Translations under genes and position numbers: made by a program
Shown: positions 1 to 9,015 of the stretch, one piece after another
How the letters are laid out: every line of letters begins with the position of its first letter
How positions within the stretch are numbered: position 1 is the first letter of the stretch
Origin: Symbiobacterium thermophilum IAM 14863
GTDB lineage: Bacteria; Bacillota; Sulfobacillia; Symbiobacteriales; Symbiobacteriaceae
DNA: 64,000 nucleotides
NCBI RefSeq assembly: GCF_000009905.1
Contig: NC_006177.1
Coordinates: forward strand, 1,364,001 to 1,428,000
Direction of reading: 5' to 3'
The notes under the pieces: generated by a model
What the model saw: only the letters and a program-made list of their open reading frames with translations
What the model was told of the DNA's origin: nothing
Databases searched by the model: none

Positions 1-1
1 C

Positions 2-331
2 GCCCTGGTGCAGGTCAACGTGTCCGGCGAGGCGTCGAAGCATGGGCTACCCCCGGGCGACCTGGAGCCGTTTCTGCGCCAGGTGGCGCAGCAGCGCTGG
101 GTGCGGGTACGCGGGCTGATGACCATGGCTCCGCTCTCCGACAACCCCGAGGACGCCCGGCCGCACTTCCGCCGCCTGCGGCAGCTGCGGGACCAGATGC
201 AGGCCCTCGGGATCGAGGGGGTCAGCCTCGAACACCTGTCGATGGGGATGTCGGGCGACTATGAGGTCGCCGTCGAAGAGGGCGCCACCTTGGTTCGCGT
301 CGGCACGGCCATCTTTGGACCGCGAGATTGA
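2..331 (+). CDS. yggS: YggS family PLP homeostasis protein, C-terminal part
   Basis: The reading frame enters from the left edge, so only about the last 109 residues are present. They match the C-terminal half of the YggS/PROSC family, a single-domain PLP-binding protein with an alanine-racemase-like barrel that buffers pyridoxal phosphate in the cytoplasm. Family signatures are VRGLMTMAP, then LSMGMSGDYEVAVEEGATLVRVGTAIFG near the end, which forms the phosphate-binding site. It precedes sepF, yggT and divIVA, the same order as ylmE-sepF-ylmG in Bacillus, which supports the call. The stop codon is 24 bases upstream of the sepF start, so the genes are probably cotranscribed. Confidence 0.93.
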   Translation, partial: ALVQVNVSGEASKHGLPPGDLEPFLRQVAQQRWVRVRGLMTMAPLSDNPEDARPHFRRLRQLRDQMQALGIEGVSLEHLSMGMSGDYEVAVEEGATLVRVGTAIFGPRD

Positions 332-354
332 CCACCCGGGGAGGTAACCGATCA

Positions 355-966
355 ATGCCGAACAAGCCTGGCCTCTGGAGTCGACTGGTGGACTACCTGG
401 GGTTCGGTCCGGAAGAGGACGAGTTCGAGGACGGGGAGTTGGAGCAGGTCCAGCCCGCTTACCAGGAGGAGCCGCCGCGCCGCAGTGCGCCCGAGCGGCG
501 GGGGCAGGTGGTGCCGATCAGCGCCGTGCCCAGCAAGCAGGGGACCGTGAAGGTGGTTGTCGTCGAGCCGCGCTCCTTCGAAGAGGTGCAGACGATCGTG
601 GACCAGATGAAGGCGCGGCGCCCGGTGATCCTCAACCTGGAGTCGCTGGACAAGGACCTGGCCCAGAAGATCCTCAACTTCCTCAACGGGGCGATTTACG
701 CGCTCAACGGCGAAACCCAGCGGGTCTCTGCCGGGATCTTCTTCTACGCTCCGCCTGGCATTGACGTCTCCACGATGGGGCGGGGCCTGACCGGCACGGC
801 CATCGGCGGCGGCGCCGTCGACCTTCCCCCCGGCGTCCTGGAGAAGCTGATGGGCACCGCCTCCGGCAGCCAGGAGGGCGACCTGCTCGCCCGGACCGCC
901 CGGCGGTCGGAGGAGGGCGATCGCACGGGCGCGGACCGGTCCAAGTTCGACTGGCGCAACCAGTAA
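355..966 (+). CDS. sepF: Cell division protein SepF
   Basis: SepF is a membrane-tethering FtsZ partner that polymerises into rings and aligns FtsZ filaments at the septum. This 203-residue protein has a short N-terminal amphipathic stretch (MPNKPGLWSRLVDYLG) that would bind the membrane, a low-complexity acidic and proline-rich linker, and the SepF core from about residue 60 (VKVVVVEPRSFEEVQTIVDQ to FFYAPPGIDVS). An unusual tail of about 45 residues rich in Gly, Arg and Glu follows. I chose ATG 355 over TTG 328 because a GGGGAGG ribosome-binding site lies directly upstream and the amphipathic helix starts there. Confidence 0.93.
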   Translation: MPNKPGLWSRLVDYLGFGPEEDEFEDGELEQVQPAYQEEPPRRSAPERRGQVVPISAVPSKQGTVKVVVVEPRSFEEVQTIVDQMKARRPVILNLESLDKDLAQKILNFLNGAIYALNGETQRVSAGIFFYAPPGIDVSTMGRGLTGTAIGGGAVDLPPGVLEKLMGTASGSQEGDLLARTARRSEEGDRTGADRSKFDWRNQ

Positions 967-1005
967 GCGGGTGCCGACCGCGGACCGAGAGGAGACCGGA
1001 GCTGG

Positions 1006-1296
1006 ATGCAATTTCTCATCTACCAGACGGTCAGCATCTTCCTGTCCATCCTGGAGGTGCTGATCTGGGCTCGTGTTCTCATGTCCTGGTTTCGACCGCG
1101 CTACAGAACCAGCAGCAACAGCTGGTTCTTTACGATTGAGGACTACGTATGGCGGGCCACGGAGCCCATGCTCGCTCCGATCCGAAACATCCTGCCCGAC
1201 ATGGGCATGATCGACTTCTCCCCGTTCGTGCTGATGATCCTGCTCGCCCTCGTGCGCCGGCTCGTGGGAATGCTGATCTTTGGGCCGCTCCTGTGA
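1006..1296 (+). CDS. yggT: YggT family membrane protein (YlmG)
   Basis: This 96-residue protein has two hydrophobic membrane segments (about residues 5-25 and 70-93) separated by a basic loop that contains SWFRPRYRTSSNSWFFTIEDYVWRATEP, the YggT family signature. The family is linked to septum placement and membrane organisation, but its biochemical role is not settled. AGAGGAG precedes the ATG. It sits between sepF and divIVA as in Bacillus and cyanobacteria. In Bacillus an S4-domain gene (ylmH) follows, but here divIVA begins 21 bases after the stop. Confidence 0.9.
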   Translation: MQFLIYQTVSIFLSILEVLIWARVLMSWFRPRYRTSSNSWFFTIEDYVWRATEPMLAPIRNILPDMGMIDFSPFVLMILLALVRRLVGMLIFGPLL

Positions 1297-1317
1297 CAGG
1301 AGCAGGAGGAGTGGAAC

Positions 1318-1872
1318 ATGGGCATCACCCCGGTCGACATCGCCAACAAGGAGTTTCCGGTGCGGATGCGGGGCTACGACCGCGACGCCGTCGATGACTT
1401 CCTGGACCAGGTCGTCCAGGAGTTCGAGGCGCTCATCCGCGAAAACGCCAGCCTGCGGGAGCAGGTGGAGCACCTGAACCAGCGGCTGGAGCAGTACCGC
1501 AGCCTGGAGCAGACGATCAACCGCACGCTGGTGCTCGCCGAGGAGTCGGCGGAGGAGATCCGGGAGAACGCCCGGCGCGAGGCGGAACTGCTCATGAACG
1601 AGACCCGGGCCCAGGTGGAGCGCATGCTGGAGGCCGGTCAGGAGAAGGCGCGCCAGATCCTCGCGGATAACGCCGACCTCATCCGGGTGCTGGACACCCT
1701 GCGCACCCAGGTCAGGGCCCTGTTGAAATCGCAGCTCGAAGCCCTGGACGGGCTGCCCGATCCCCTGGCCCACGTGGCGGCGGCCCGGCTGTCCGACGCG
1801 GCGCCGGACCGGCCGGCCCGGGGGATCGAGCCCCGGAACGGTCTGTCCGCCCAGGCCGAGCGTAACCGCTAG
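1318..1872 (+). CDS. divIVA: DivIVA domain cell-division/polarity protein
   Basis: The 184-residue product begins with the DivIVA membrane-curvature-sensing domain (MGITPVDIANKEFPVRMRGYDRDAVDDFLDQV), in which the short N-terminal turn inserts into negatively curved membrane. A long coiled coil rich in Glu, Arg and Leu covers about residues 30-130. DivIVA marks septa and poles and recruits division or sporulation proteins. The last 50 residues are Pro/Ala/Arg rich and poorly conserved. The start has GGAGGAG six to seven bases upstream. It is the last gene of the cluster before the ileS promoter. Confidence 0.94.
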   Translation: MGITPVDIANKEFPVRMRGYDRDAVDDFLDQVVQEFEALIRENASLREQVEHLNQRLEQYRSLEQTINRTLVLAEESAEEIRENARREAELLMNETRAQVERMLEAGQEKARQILADNADLIRVLDTLRTQVRALLKSQLEALDGLPDPLAHVAAARLSDAAPDRPARGIEPRNGLSAQAERNR

Positions 1873-1889
1873 CGCGCGGCCGCTTTCGC

Positions 1890-1918
1890 TTGACAGCCCC
1901 ATGGGCCCGTGGTAACCT
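1890..1918 (+). promoter_or_regulatory. Vegetative promoter for the ileS T-box transcript
   Basis: A perfect TTGACA (1890-1895) is separated by 17 bases from TAACCT (1913-1918). Transcription would begin near 1925, just ahead of the T-box stem I. Confidence 0.8.
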
Positions 1919-1924
1919 AATCCA

Positions 1925-2193
1925 ATAACGTCCCGGCGATGATGAGGACGAGTAGCAGGCGGGCGCGGGTCAGAGAGCCGGTCGTACGGGTGCGAGACCG
2001 GTCCCGAAGGCGGCCTGTGAAGATCACCTCTGAGCTCCTGCCCGAGGCCCGTGCCGGTTCCCGGCGAGGGCGGTAGGCGCAGGCGGCCTCGCCCCCGTTA
2101 GAGCGGCGGAGAGTTGGCGGCAGCCCTTCGGGCGGCCGCTGAACGAGGGTGGTACCGCGAGCGCAGCCTCGCCCCTTACGGGGCGGGGTTTTT
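1925..2193 (+). promoter_or_regulatory. T-box riboswitch, isoleucine specifier
   Basis: This leader senses uncharged tRNA-Ile and lets transcription continue into ileS. The T-box consensus AGGGTGGTACCGCG lies at 2146-2159. Upstream is a large stem I with AGAGAGCC-type internal elements and an ATC (Ile) specifier triplet at 2023-2025, in the usual GAAGATCACC-like context. Downstream is an intrinsic terminator: stem 2167-2175 pairs with 2180-2188 around a TTAC loop, followed by five T residues (2189-2193). The T-box bulge sequence can pair with the 5' arm of that terminator to form the antiterminator, as the class requires. Confidence 0.95.
2167..2193 (+). terminator. Conditional terminator of the ileS T-box
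   Basis: A nine-base GC-rich stem (CCTCGCCCC with GGGGCGGGG) with a TTAC loop and a TTTTT tail, 27 bases before the ileS start. It is the off-state structure of the T-box. Confidence 0.9.
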
Positions 2194-2219
2194 CACTTCT
2201 TCCGGAAGGAGCGGCACAG

Positions 2220-5036
2220 ATGGCTGAGAAGACCGATTACAAAGCGACGCTGAACATGCCCCGCACGGACTTCCCCATGCGGGCCAATCTGCCCACGCGG
2301 GAGCCCGAGCAGCTGAAGAAGTGGGAGGAGATGGACCTCTACAACCTGGTCCAGCGGGCGACGGCAGGCCGGCCGAAGTTCGTGCTGCACGACGGCCCGC
2401 CCTACGCCAACGGCGACATCCATCTGGGCACGGCCCTCAACAAGATTTTGAAGGACATCATCGTCAAGCACGCCACGATGGCGGGCTACGACGCGCCCTA
2501 CGTGCCGGGCTGGGACATGCACGGCCTGCCCATCGAGCTGCGGGCCCTGAAGGACATGAACATCGACCGCCGCAAGATCGATCCCCTGGAGCTGCGGGCG
2601 AAGTGTTATGAGTACGCCCACCACTGGCTGAACGTCCAGCGGGAGCAGTTCAAGCGGCTGGGCGTCCGGGGCGACTGGGAGAACCCCTACCGGACCGTCG
2701 CCCCCGAGTTCGAGGCCAAGGAGGTCGAGGTCTTCGGCGCGATGGCCGCCAAGGGGTACATCTACCGGGGCCTGAAGCCGGTCTACTGGTGCCCGTACTG
2801 TGAGACCGCCCTGGCCGAGGCGGAGATCGAGTACAACGAGAAGACCTCGTACTCCATCTACGTGCGGTTCCCGGTGGTGGATCCCCGCGGGAAGCTCCCC
2901 GAGGGCAGCTACCTGGTGATCTGGACGACCACCCCGTGGACCATCCCGGCCAACCTGGCGGTGGCGGTCCATCCTGAGGTGGAGTACGGCGTCTACGCCA
3001 CCGAGAAGGGCAATCTGGTCGTCGCCACGGCCCTGGCGGAGAAGTTCTTCCAGGCCGTGAACCTCCCGGCCGCGGAGCCCGTGGCCACGCTGAAGGGCGC
3101 CGACCTGGAGGGGATCACCTACCGGCACCTGCTCTATGACCGGGTCTCGCCCGTGATCCTGGGCGACCACGTCACCACCGAGGACGGCACCGGCCTGGTG
3201 CACACCGCCCCCGGCCACGGCCACGAGGACTTCGAGGTGGGCCAGAAGTACGGGCTGCCCGTGCTCAACCCGGTGAACGATCAGGGCGTCTTCACCGCCG
3301 AGGCCGGGCCGTTTGCCGGCATGTTCATCGAAAAGGCCAACCCGGAGATCATCAAGGCCCTGGACGAGGCCGGCATGCTGCTGGGCCAGGGCAAGATCCG
3401 CCACCAGTACGCCCACTGCTGGCGGTGCAAGAACCCGGTCATCTACCGGGCCACGGTGCAGTGGTTCGTCAAGGTGGAGGGCTTCATGGACATCGCCAAG
3501 GAGGCGATGAACCACGTCCGCTGGATTCCCGACTGGGGCTACAACCGCATGTACGCCATGATCGACGGCCTGGCGGACTGGTGCATCAGCCGGCAGCGCG
3601 CCTGGGGGCTGCCGATCCCCATCCTGACCTGCTCCGCCTGCGACGAGCCTTCCTTCGAGCCGAAGATGTTTGAGAAGATCGCCGAGATCTTCCGCGCCGA
3701 GGGATCCGACGCCTGGTGGCGGCGGCCGGCGGAGGACTTCATGCCGGAGGGCGGCCTGACCTGCAAGAAGTGCGGGGGCCGGACGTTCCACAAGGAGAAG
3801 GACATCCTCGACGTCTGGTTCGATTCCGGCTCCAGCCATGTCGGCGTGCTGGAGACCCGGCCCGAGCTCACCTGGCCGGCCGACCTGTACCTGGAGGGGT
3901 CCGACCAGCACCGGGGCTGGTTCAAGTCCTCCCTGCTGACCGCCGTGGTGGCCCGGGACGGAAAGCCGCCTTACAAGGCCGTGCTGACCCACGGGTTCAC
4001 CGTCGACGAGCAGGGGCGGAAGATGTCCAAGTCGCTGGGCAACGTGGTGGACCCCGCCGACGTGATCAAGCGGTACGGCGCGGACATCCTGCGGCTCTGG
4101 GTGGCGTCCACCGACTACCGGCATGACATGGCCCTCTCCGAGAACATCCTGAAGCAGGTGGCCGACGCCTACCGGAAGATCCGCAACACGCTGCGGTACC
4201 TGCTCGGCAACCTCTACGACTTCAACCCCGACACCGACATGGTGGAGCGGGACGACCTGCTGGAGATCGACCGCTGGCAGATGCACCGGCTGCAGGAGGT
4301 CATCCGGAAGGTCACCGAGGCGTATCGGGAGTACGAGTACCACATCGTCTACCACACCCTGAACAACTACTGCGCGGTGGACCTCTCGGCGGTGTACCTG
4401 GACATCCTGAAGGACCGGCTGTACACCAGCGCCCCGGCGTCCCGGGAGCGGCGGTCCGCGCAGACCGTGCTCTATCACGTGGCTGATGCCCTGATCCGCA
4501 TGCTGACGCCCATCCTGACGTTCACCGCCGAGGAGGCGTACAGCCACCTGCCCAAGCCGGCGGGATCGCCGCCCACCTCGCAGCTGCTCATGATGCCCCA
4601 GCCCGATCCCGCCTACCTGGACGAGAACCTGGCGGCGGAGTGGGACCGGCTGATGGAGCTGCGGGACGCGGTGCAGGTGGTGCTGGAGCGGGCCCGGGTC
4701 GACAAGCTCATCGGCTCCAGCCAGGAGGCCGCCGTGAACCTGTATGCCAGCGGCGGCGAAGGCTCGTGGGCCGAGCTGCTGGACAGGCACCTGCCCGACC
4801 TGCCTTCGATCTTCATCGTGTCGGACGTGAAGCTCTTCGTGGGCGGCCAGTCGGCGCCCAGCGGCACGTACTTCGGCGAGGGCCCCGGCGACCTCTCGGT
4901 GGAGGTGGTGCGGGCTGAGGGCGAGAAGTGCGAGCGCTGCTGGAACTACCGGAAGGTCGGCGCCATCGAGCAGCACCCGACGCTCTGCGAGCGCTGCGCG
5001 GGCGTGGTGCTGTCGCTCAATCTCGACAACGCCTAA
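2220..5036 (+). CDS. ileS: Isoleucyl-tRNA synthetase
   Basis: A 938-residue class I aminoacyl-tRNA synthetase that charges tRNA-Ile. The HIGH-type motif is HLGT at about residues 68-71, inside [15 protein letters not shown]. The editing domain spans roughly residues 200-390, with [13 protein letters not shown] near its start. KMSKS is at about 601-605, followed by the anticodon-binding domain. The C-terminal zinc knuckle has CERCWNYRK and CERC near residues 903-926, the bacterial type found with this class of IleRS. AAGGAGCGG precedes the ATG. Expression is controlled by the T-box upstream. Confidence 0.98.
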   Translation: MAEKTDYKATLNMPRTDFPMRANLPTREPEQLKKWEEMDLYNLVQRATAGRPKFVLHDGPPYANGDIHLGTALNKILKDIIVKHATMAGYDAPYVPGWDMHGLPIELRALKDMNIDRRKIDPLELRAKCYEYAHHWLNVQREQFKRLGVRGDWENPYRTVAPEFEAKEVEVFGAMAAKGYIYRGLKPVYWCPYCETALAEAEIEYNEKTSYSIYVRFPVVDPRGKLPEGSYLVIWTTTPWTIPANLAVAVHPEVEYGVYATEKGNLVVATALAEKFFQAVNLPAAEPVATLKGADLEGITYRHLLYDRVSPVILGDHVTTEDGTGLVHTAPGHGHEDFEVGQKYGLPVLNPVNDQGVFTAEAGPFAGMFIEKANPEIIKALDEAGMLLGQGKIRHQYAHCWRCKNPVIYRATVQWFVKVEGFMDIAKEAMNHVRWIPDWGYNRMYAMIDGLADWCISRQRAWGLPIPILTCSACDEPSFEPKMFEKIAEIFRAEGSDAWWRRPAEDFMPEGGLTCKKCGGRTFHKEKDILDVWFDSGSSHVGVLETRPELTWPADLYLEGSDQHRGWFKSSLLTAVVARDGKPPYKAVLTHGFTVDEQGRKMSKSLGNVVDPADVIKRYGADILRLWVASTDYRHDMALSENILKQVADAYRKIRNTLRYLLGNLYDFNPDTDMVERDDLLEIDRWQMHRLQEVIRKVTEAYREYEYHIVYHTLNNYCAVDLSAVYLDILKDRLYTSAPASRERRSAQTVLYHVADALIRMLTPILTFTAEEAYSHLPKPAGSPPTSQLLMMPQPDPAYLDENLAAEWDRLMELRDAVQVVLERARVDKLIGSSQEAAVNLYASGGEGSWAELLDRHLPDLPSIFIVSDVKLFVGGQSAPSGTYFGEGPGDLSVEVVRAEGEKCERCWNYRKVGAIEQHPTLCERCAGVVLSLNLDNA

Positions 5037-5042
5037 GCAGGT

Positions 5043-5074
5043 CGGCGGCGGGGGGATATGTCCCCCCGCCGCCG
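5043..5074 (+). terminator. Hairpin downstream of ileS
   Basis: A 14-base perfect stem (5043-5056 with 5061-5074) around a TATG loop begins six bases after the ileS stop. There is no clear T-run, so it may be a pause or mRNA 3'-end stabiliser rather than a full intrinsic terminator. Confidence 0.55.
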
Positions 5075-5135
5075 CGCGGAGCCGCCGGTCGGTCTTCCCC
5101 CCGAGACCAGCGGGGAGGAGGCCCCCACCAAGCGC

Positions 5136-5168
5136 CCGAGGGCTGCGGCACGACGCCGCAGCCCTCGG
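5136..5168. terminator. Perfect 14-bp inverted repeat between converging ileS and tatA
   Basis: Arms 5136-5149 and 5155-5168 (CCGAGGGCTGCGGC and its complement) flank an ACGAC loop. It lies between two convergent genes and could end transcription from both sides, although neither side has a strong U-tract. Confidence 0.6.
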
Positions 5169-5186
5169 ACTTCATGTACCAACGGC

Positions 5187-5390
5187 CTACTTGGTCACGC
5201 TGTCCTTGACTTCCTGAAGCTCCTTCTTCACCTCGGCGATGTCCTCGCCCAGGCCGCCCTTCATGGCGTCCTTGAAGCCGCGGATCGATTCGCCCACAGA
5301 CCTGGCGAGCTCAGGGAGCTTCTTCGGGCCGAAGATCAGCAAGGCCACCACCAGGATCAGGATGATCTCCGTGGTTCCGAGCCTGCCCAT
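5187..5390 (-). CDS. tatA: Twin-arginine translocase protein TatA
   Basis: A 67-residue protein with the TatA/E plan. It has one N-terminal membrane helix (IILILVVALLIF), the FGPKKLPELARSVG hinge and amphipathic helix, and a charged C-terminal tail (EVKKELQEVKDSVTK). TatA oligomerises to form the folded-protein translocation pore. No tatC is adjacent, so the partner must lie elsewhere. The gene stands alone on the minus strand between ileS and the nucleoside importer genes. Confidence 0.93.
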   Translation of the reverse strand: MGRLGTTEIILILVVALLIFGPKKLPELARSVGESIRGFKDAMKGGLGEDIAEVKKELQEVKDSVTK

Positions 5391-5481
5391 GGTCGCACCC
5401 CCCCAGGAGCGGCAGTACCCGTTCCTGACGTTAGTCTACAGCGAGATTGCCGACTTGACCATTCACCCTTCGGCTCAATCC

Positions 5482-6375
5482 TCAGGTGGTCTTCTTATAG
5501 GGTACGCCATCGGCGGCGGGGGCCACGGACTTGCCCACGAACCCGGCCAGGATGAGCATGGTCAGCACGTACGGCAACATGTTGAAGAACTGCGTCGGAA
5601 TGCCCGAGATGCCCATGAGCTGGAAGATGGTGCTGAGGGACTGGGACGCGCCGAAGAGGAGCGTCGCGCCCACCGCGCCGATGGGATGCCACTTGCCGAA
5701 GATCATGGCCGCCAGCGCGATGAACCCCTTGCCGGCCGACATGCCGTCGACGAAGCGGGACAGGAGGCCGATGGACAGCGCCGCACCGGCCATGCCGCCG
5801 AGGGCGCCGGAGAGGAGCACGCCCGCGTAGCGCATCTGGTACACGTTGATGCCGAGCGTGTCCGCCGCCAGCGGGTGCTCGCCCACCGAGCGCAGCCGGA
5901 GGCCCCAGGGGGTCCGGTACAGCGCCACCCAGGAGACGAACGCCAGGATGAAGGCGAGGTAGATCATCAGGCTCAGGCCGCCGAAGCTGGGCAGGGTCGC
6001 CACCTCGGGCGAGCTGCCGGCCTGGCCCCAGATCCGGTTCAGCATGAACTCGGTGAAGCCCACGGCCAGGATGTTGATCGCGGTGCCGCTGACCACCTGG
6101 TCGGCGTGGTACTTGATGGAGATGACGCCGTGAATGCCGGCCATCAGCATGCCGACCACGATGGCCCCCAGCAGCCCGAGCCAGGCGCTGCCGGTGAGGA
6201 AGGAGAAGTAGGCGGCCGCCCAGGCCCCGGTCAGCATGATGCCTTCCAGGGCGATGTTGACGACGCCGGACCGCTCGGAGAAGACACCGCCCAGGGCCGC
6301 CAGCAGAAGCGGCGTGGTGGACCGCAAGGTGGCCAGGATGAAGGTGATGAGGATCATGCCGAACCCGACGCTCAT
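5482..6375 (-). CDS. ABC transporter permease, nucleoside/BMP type (NupQ-like)
   Basis: A 297-residue polytopic membrane protein of the branched-chain-amino-acid/BPD_transp_2 permease superfamily. It resembles the NupQ/YufQ partner of basic membrane lipoprotein importers. The motif LLAALGGVFSERSGVVNIALEGIMLTGA near the N terminus is diagnostic of this subgroup, and GEHPLAADTLGINV is the cytoplasmic coupling loop. It overlaps the upstream permease gene by four bases (ATGA at 6372-6375) and ends the operon. The complex probably imports purine nucleosides; the exact substrate cannot be read from sequence. Confidence 0.9.
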   Translation of the reverse strand: MSVGFGMILITFILATLRSTTPLLLAALGGVFSERSGVVNIALEGIMLTGAWAAAYFSFLTGSAWLGLLGAIVVGMLMAGIHGVISIKYHADQVVSGTAINILAVGFTEFMLNRIWGQAGSSPEVATLPSFGGLSLMIYLAFILAFVSWVALYRTPWGLRLRSVGEHPLAADTLGINVYQMRYAGVLLSGALGGMAGAALSIGLLSRFVDGMSAGKGFIALAAMIFGKWHPIGAVGATLLFGASQSLSTIFQLMGISGIPTQFFNMLPYVLTMLILAGFVGKSVAPAADGVPYKKTT

Positions 6376-7445
6376 GCGGTCTTCACCCCTTTCTTGGCCT
6401 TCCGCTTCTGCAGGAAGTTCCAGACGCCTTCCGCGGCGACGAACAGGATCACGACGGCCTGCACGATGGAGACGACCGACTTGGGCACGCCGGCCATGGC
6501 CTGCATCAGGCCGCTGCTGGCCTGCAGGGCGCCGAACAGCAGCGCCGCCAGCACCACGCCCGCGGGGTGGAGCCGGCCCACCAGCGCGACGGCGATGCCG
6601 TCAAATCCGTACCCGGGCAGGGCCGAGGTCTCGTTGAACCGGTGGTTGAGGCCCATGGTCTGCACGGAACCGGCCATGCCGGCGATGGCGCCGGAGATGG
6701 CCATGGTGATGATGAGCGCCCTCGCGACCGAGATGCCGCCGTACTCCGCCGCCCCCGGCGAGTAGCCCACCGCGCGGATCTCGTACCCCAGCGGCGTCTT
6801 GTAGAGGATGATCCAAACCACGAGAGCGGTGGCCAGGGCGATCCAGATGCCGGTGTGCAGCCGGGAGCCTTCGATCAGCCCCTGCTTCAACCATGCGGTC
6901 TGCTGCAGGTCGTAGGACGCCGCCCGGCTGTTGTCCGGACGCAGGTAGTACTTCAACAGCCAGTCGGCGGTGAAGAGGGCGATCCAGTTCATCATGATGG
7001 AGTTGATGACCTCGTGGACGCCCTTCCAGGCCTTCAGCAGGCCCACGATGCCGCCCCAGATGGCGCCGGCCACCGCGCCCGCGCCCAGCGCGAGGATCGG
7101 GTGCAGCCACTCCAGCCCCTTGGGCGGGGTCCACCAGACGCCGACGACCACCGTGGCGATCTGGGCCATCAGGTACTGGCCCTCCACGCCGATGTTGAAG
7201 AGGCCGGCCCTGTACGCGAACGCCACCGCGAGGCCCGTGAAGATGAGGGGGATGGTGGAGACCAGGACGTTGCCGAACATGCGGGGCTCACCGGCGACCG
7301 CCCGGACGAAGGCCTTGGCGGCCAGCACCGGATCCTTGCCCGCAAGGACGATGCACACGATGCCGACGAACAGGCCTACGATCGTTGCGAGTACGGGAAT
7401 GCCCACCGCCCGCAGCCCGGCCTTCCATTTGGACTGATCAGGCAC
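6372..7445 (-). CDS. ABC transporter permease, nucleoside/BMP type (NupP-like)
   Basis: A 357-residue permease with about eight to ten membrane segments that forms a heterodimer with its downstream neighbour. The NupP-type marker ALAVAFAYRAGLFNIGVEGQY appears as TGLAVAFAYRAGLFNIGVEGQ in the first third. The coupling-loop signature RAVGYSPGAAEYGGISV is in the second half. Its start overlaps the end of the ATPase gene by eight bases, consistent with translational coupling. The basic C-terminal tail (LQKRKAKKGVKTA) is cytoplasmic. Confidence 0.9.
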   Translation of the reverse strand: MPDQSKWKAGLRAVGIPVLATIVGLFVGIVCIVLAGKDPVLAAKAFVRAVAGEPRMFGNVLVSTIPLIFTGLAVAFAYRAGLFNIGVEGQYLMAQIATVVVGVWWTPPKGLEWLHPILALGAGAVAGAIWGGIVGLLKAWKGVHEVINSIMMNWIALFTADWLLKYYLRPDNSRAASYDLQQTAWLKQGLIEGSRLHTGIWIALATALVVWIILYKTPLGYEIRAVGYSPGAAEYGGISVARALIITMAISGAIAGMAGSVQTMGLNHRFNETSALPGYGFDGIAVALVGRLHPAGVVLAALLFGALQASSGLMQAMAGVPKSVVSIVQAVVILFVAAEGVWNFLQKRKAKKGVKTA

Positions 7446-8973
7446 TGGCGCTACCTCCCATCATCAGCAGACCGAGGCCTTCTTCGGTCGCCTCGTGGCC
7501 CGGCACTTCGGCTACGATCTGGCCCTTGTACATCACCAGGATCCGGTCTGCCAGGTTCATGATCTCGTCCAGTTCCAGCGAAACCAGGAGGACTGCCCGG
7601 CCTGCGTCGCGCTCGGCCACCAGGTGCTTGTGGATGAACTCGATCGCGCCGACGTCGAGGCCGCGGGTGGGCTGTACGGCCACCAGCAGGTCGGGGTTGC
7701 GCAGGATCTCGCGGCCGACGATCACCTTCTGCTGGTTGCCGCCGGAGAGCGCCCGGGCCAGGTAGTCATGGCGGGGCGGGCGCACGTCGAACCCGCTGAT
7801 GATCTCCTGCGCCTTCTGGACCATCTGCTGCTGGCTTATGAACCCCCGCCGGGCGAAGGCCCTGTGGTCGCCGAGCGCCGCGTTCTCCGCCACGGTGAAG
7901 TTCAGCACCAGCCCCCGCTTCTGCCGGTCTTCAGGGATGTGGCCCACGCCCGCGTCCCGGATGCGGCGCGGGCTCTGGCCGGTCACGTCCTGCCCGTTGA
8001 CCCGGATGGTGCCCGCGGTGGGCTTGCGCAGACCGGTGATGCAGGAAATCAGCTCGGACTGTCCGTTGCCGTCGACGCCGGCGATGCCCACGATCTCCCC
8101 GGCCCGCACGGTGAAGGAGACGCCCCGGACCGCGTCCACCCCCCGGTCGTTCTTGGCGTGAAGGTCGTTCACCTCCAGCACCACCTTCCCGGGGTTGGCC
8201 GGCTGCTTGTCCACCCGCAGGATGACGTCGCGGCCGACCATGAGCCGGGCCAGCTCGTCCTCGGTCTGGCCGGCGGCGTCCAGCGTCGCGATCTTCTTGC
8301 CGCGGCGGATGACGGTCACCCGGTCCGCCAGGTGAAGCACCTCTTTGAGCTTGTGGGTGATGATGATGATCGTGTGCCCCTCGGCGACCAGCCGCTTCAT
8401 GATCTTGCCCAGCTCCTCGACCTCCTGCGGCGTGAGCACCGCCGTGGGCTCGTCGAGGATCAGCAGCTCCGCGCCCCGGTACAGCGCCTTCAGGATCTCC
8501 ACGCGCTGCTGCAGGCCGACGGAGATGGACTCGATCCGGTCGTCGGGGTTGACCTCGAGGCCGAACCGCCTGGACAGCTCCGCCACCTGCCGCCGGGCTT
8601 CGTTCATGTCCAGGAAGCGGTTGCGCACCACTTCCTTGCCCAGGGTGATGTTCTCAGCAACGGTGAACACCGGGACGAGCATGAAGTGCTGGTGCACCAT
8701 GCCGATCCCCAGGTCGATGGCGTGCCTGGGGTTTCGGATCTGCACTTCCTTGCCTTTCCAGAAGATCCGCCCCTCGTCGGGCGTGTAGAGGCCATAGAGG
8801 ATGTTCATCAGCGTCGACTTGCCGGCCCCGTTCTCGCCCAGCAGGGCGTGGATCTCCCCCTGCCGGATCTCCAGGTCGATGTGGTCGTTGGCTACCAGCG
8901 ACCCGAATCGTTTGGTGATGCCTTCGAGTCTCAGCAGCATGGCGATAGGCAAAGGGTGGGACCGGAGTCCCAC
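7438..8973 (-). CDS. ABC transporter ATPase with two nucleotide-binding domains (NupO-like)
   Basis: This protein carries two ABC domains in one chain, as usual for sugar and nucleoside importers of the RbsA/NupO group. Domain 1 has Walker A GENGAGKST and Walker B LLILDEPTAVLTP. Domain 2 has the degenerate P-loop GVDGNGQSE, signature LSGGNQQK and LLVAVQPTRGLDVGA. Two starts are possible. GTG 8973 has AAGGGGG upstream but lies inside an intercistronic hairpin. ATG 8940 (MLLRLEGITKRFG) fits the family N terminus better but has no clear ribosome-binding site. Confidence 0.92.
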   Translation of the reverse strand: MGLRSHPLPIAMLLRLEGITKRFGSLVANDHIDLEIRQGEIHALLGENGAGKSTLMNILYGLYTPDEGRIFWKGKEVQIRNPRHAIDLGIGMVHQHFMLVPVFTVAENITLGKEVVRNRFLDMNEARRQVAELSRRFGLEVNPDDRIESISVGLQQRVEILKALYRGAELLILDEPTAVLTPQEVEELGKIMKRLVAEGHTIIIITHKLKEVLHLADRVTVIRRGKKIATLDAAGQTEDELARLMVGRDVILRVDKQPANPGKVVLEVNDLHAKNDRGVDAVRGVSFTVRAGEIVGIAGVDGNGQSELISCITGLRKPTAGTIRVNGQDVTGQSPRRIRDAGVGHIPEDRQKRGLVLNFTVAENAALGDHRAFARRGFISQQQMVQKAQEIISGFDVRPPRHDYLARALSGGNQQKVIVGREILRNPDLLVAVQPTRGLDVGAIEFIHKHLVAERDAGRAVLLVSLELDEIMNLADRILVMYKGQIVAEVPGHEATEEGLGLLMMGGSASA

Positions 8974-8978
8974 CCTTT
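8951..8978 (-). terminator. Intercistronic hairpin between binding-protein and ATPase genes
   Basis: A 12-base perfect stem (8951-8962 with 8967-8978) with a four-base loop follows the binding-lipoprotein stop. On the minus strand it is trailed only by TTTGCC, so it should attenuate rather than stop transcription. That would allow more lipoprotein than membrane components to be made. On the plus strand it has a TTTTT tail, but no plus-strand gene uses it. Confidence 0.65.
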
Positions 8979-9015
8979 TTCCCCCTTTCTCTTCCAGGTA
9001 CTCCTGTCAGCAGGG

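Noticed and set aside
2193-4976. A 927-codon open frame on the minus strand opposite ileS
   Set aside because: It is antisense to a clear ileS and reads as His/Gly/Arg-rich low complexity, an effect of high GC; no family pattern.
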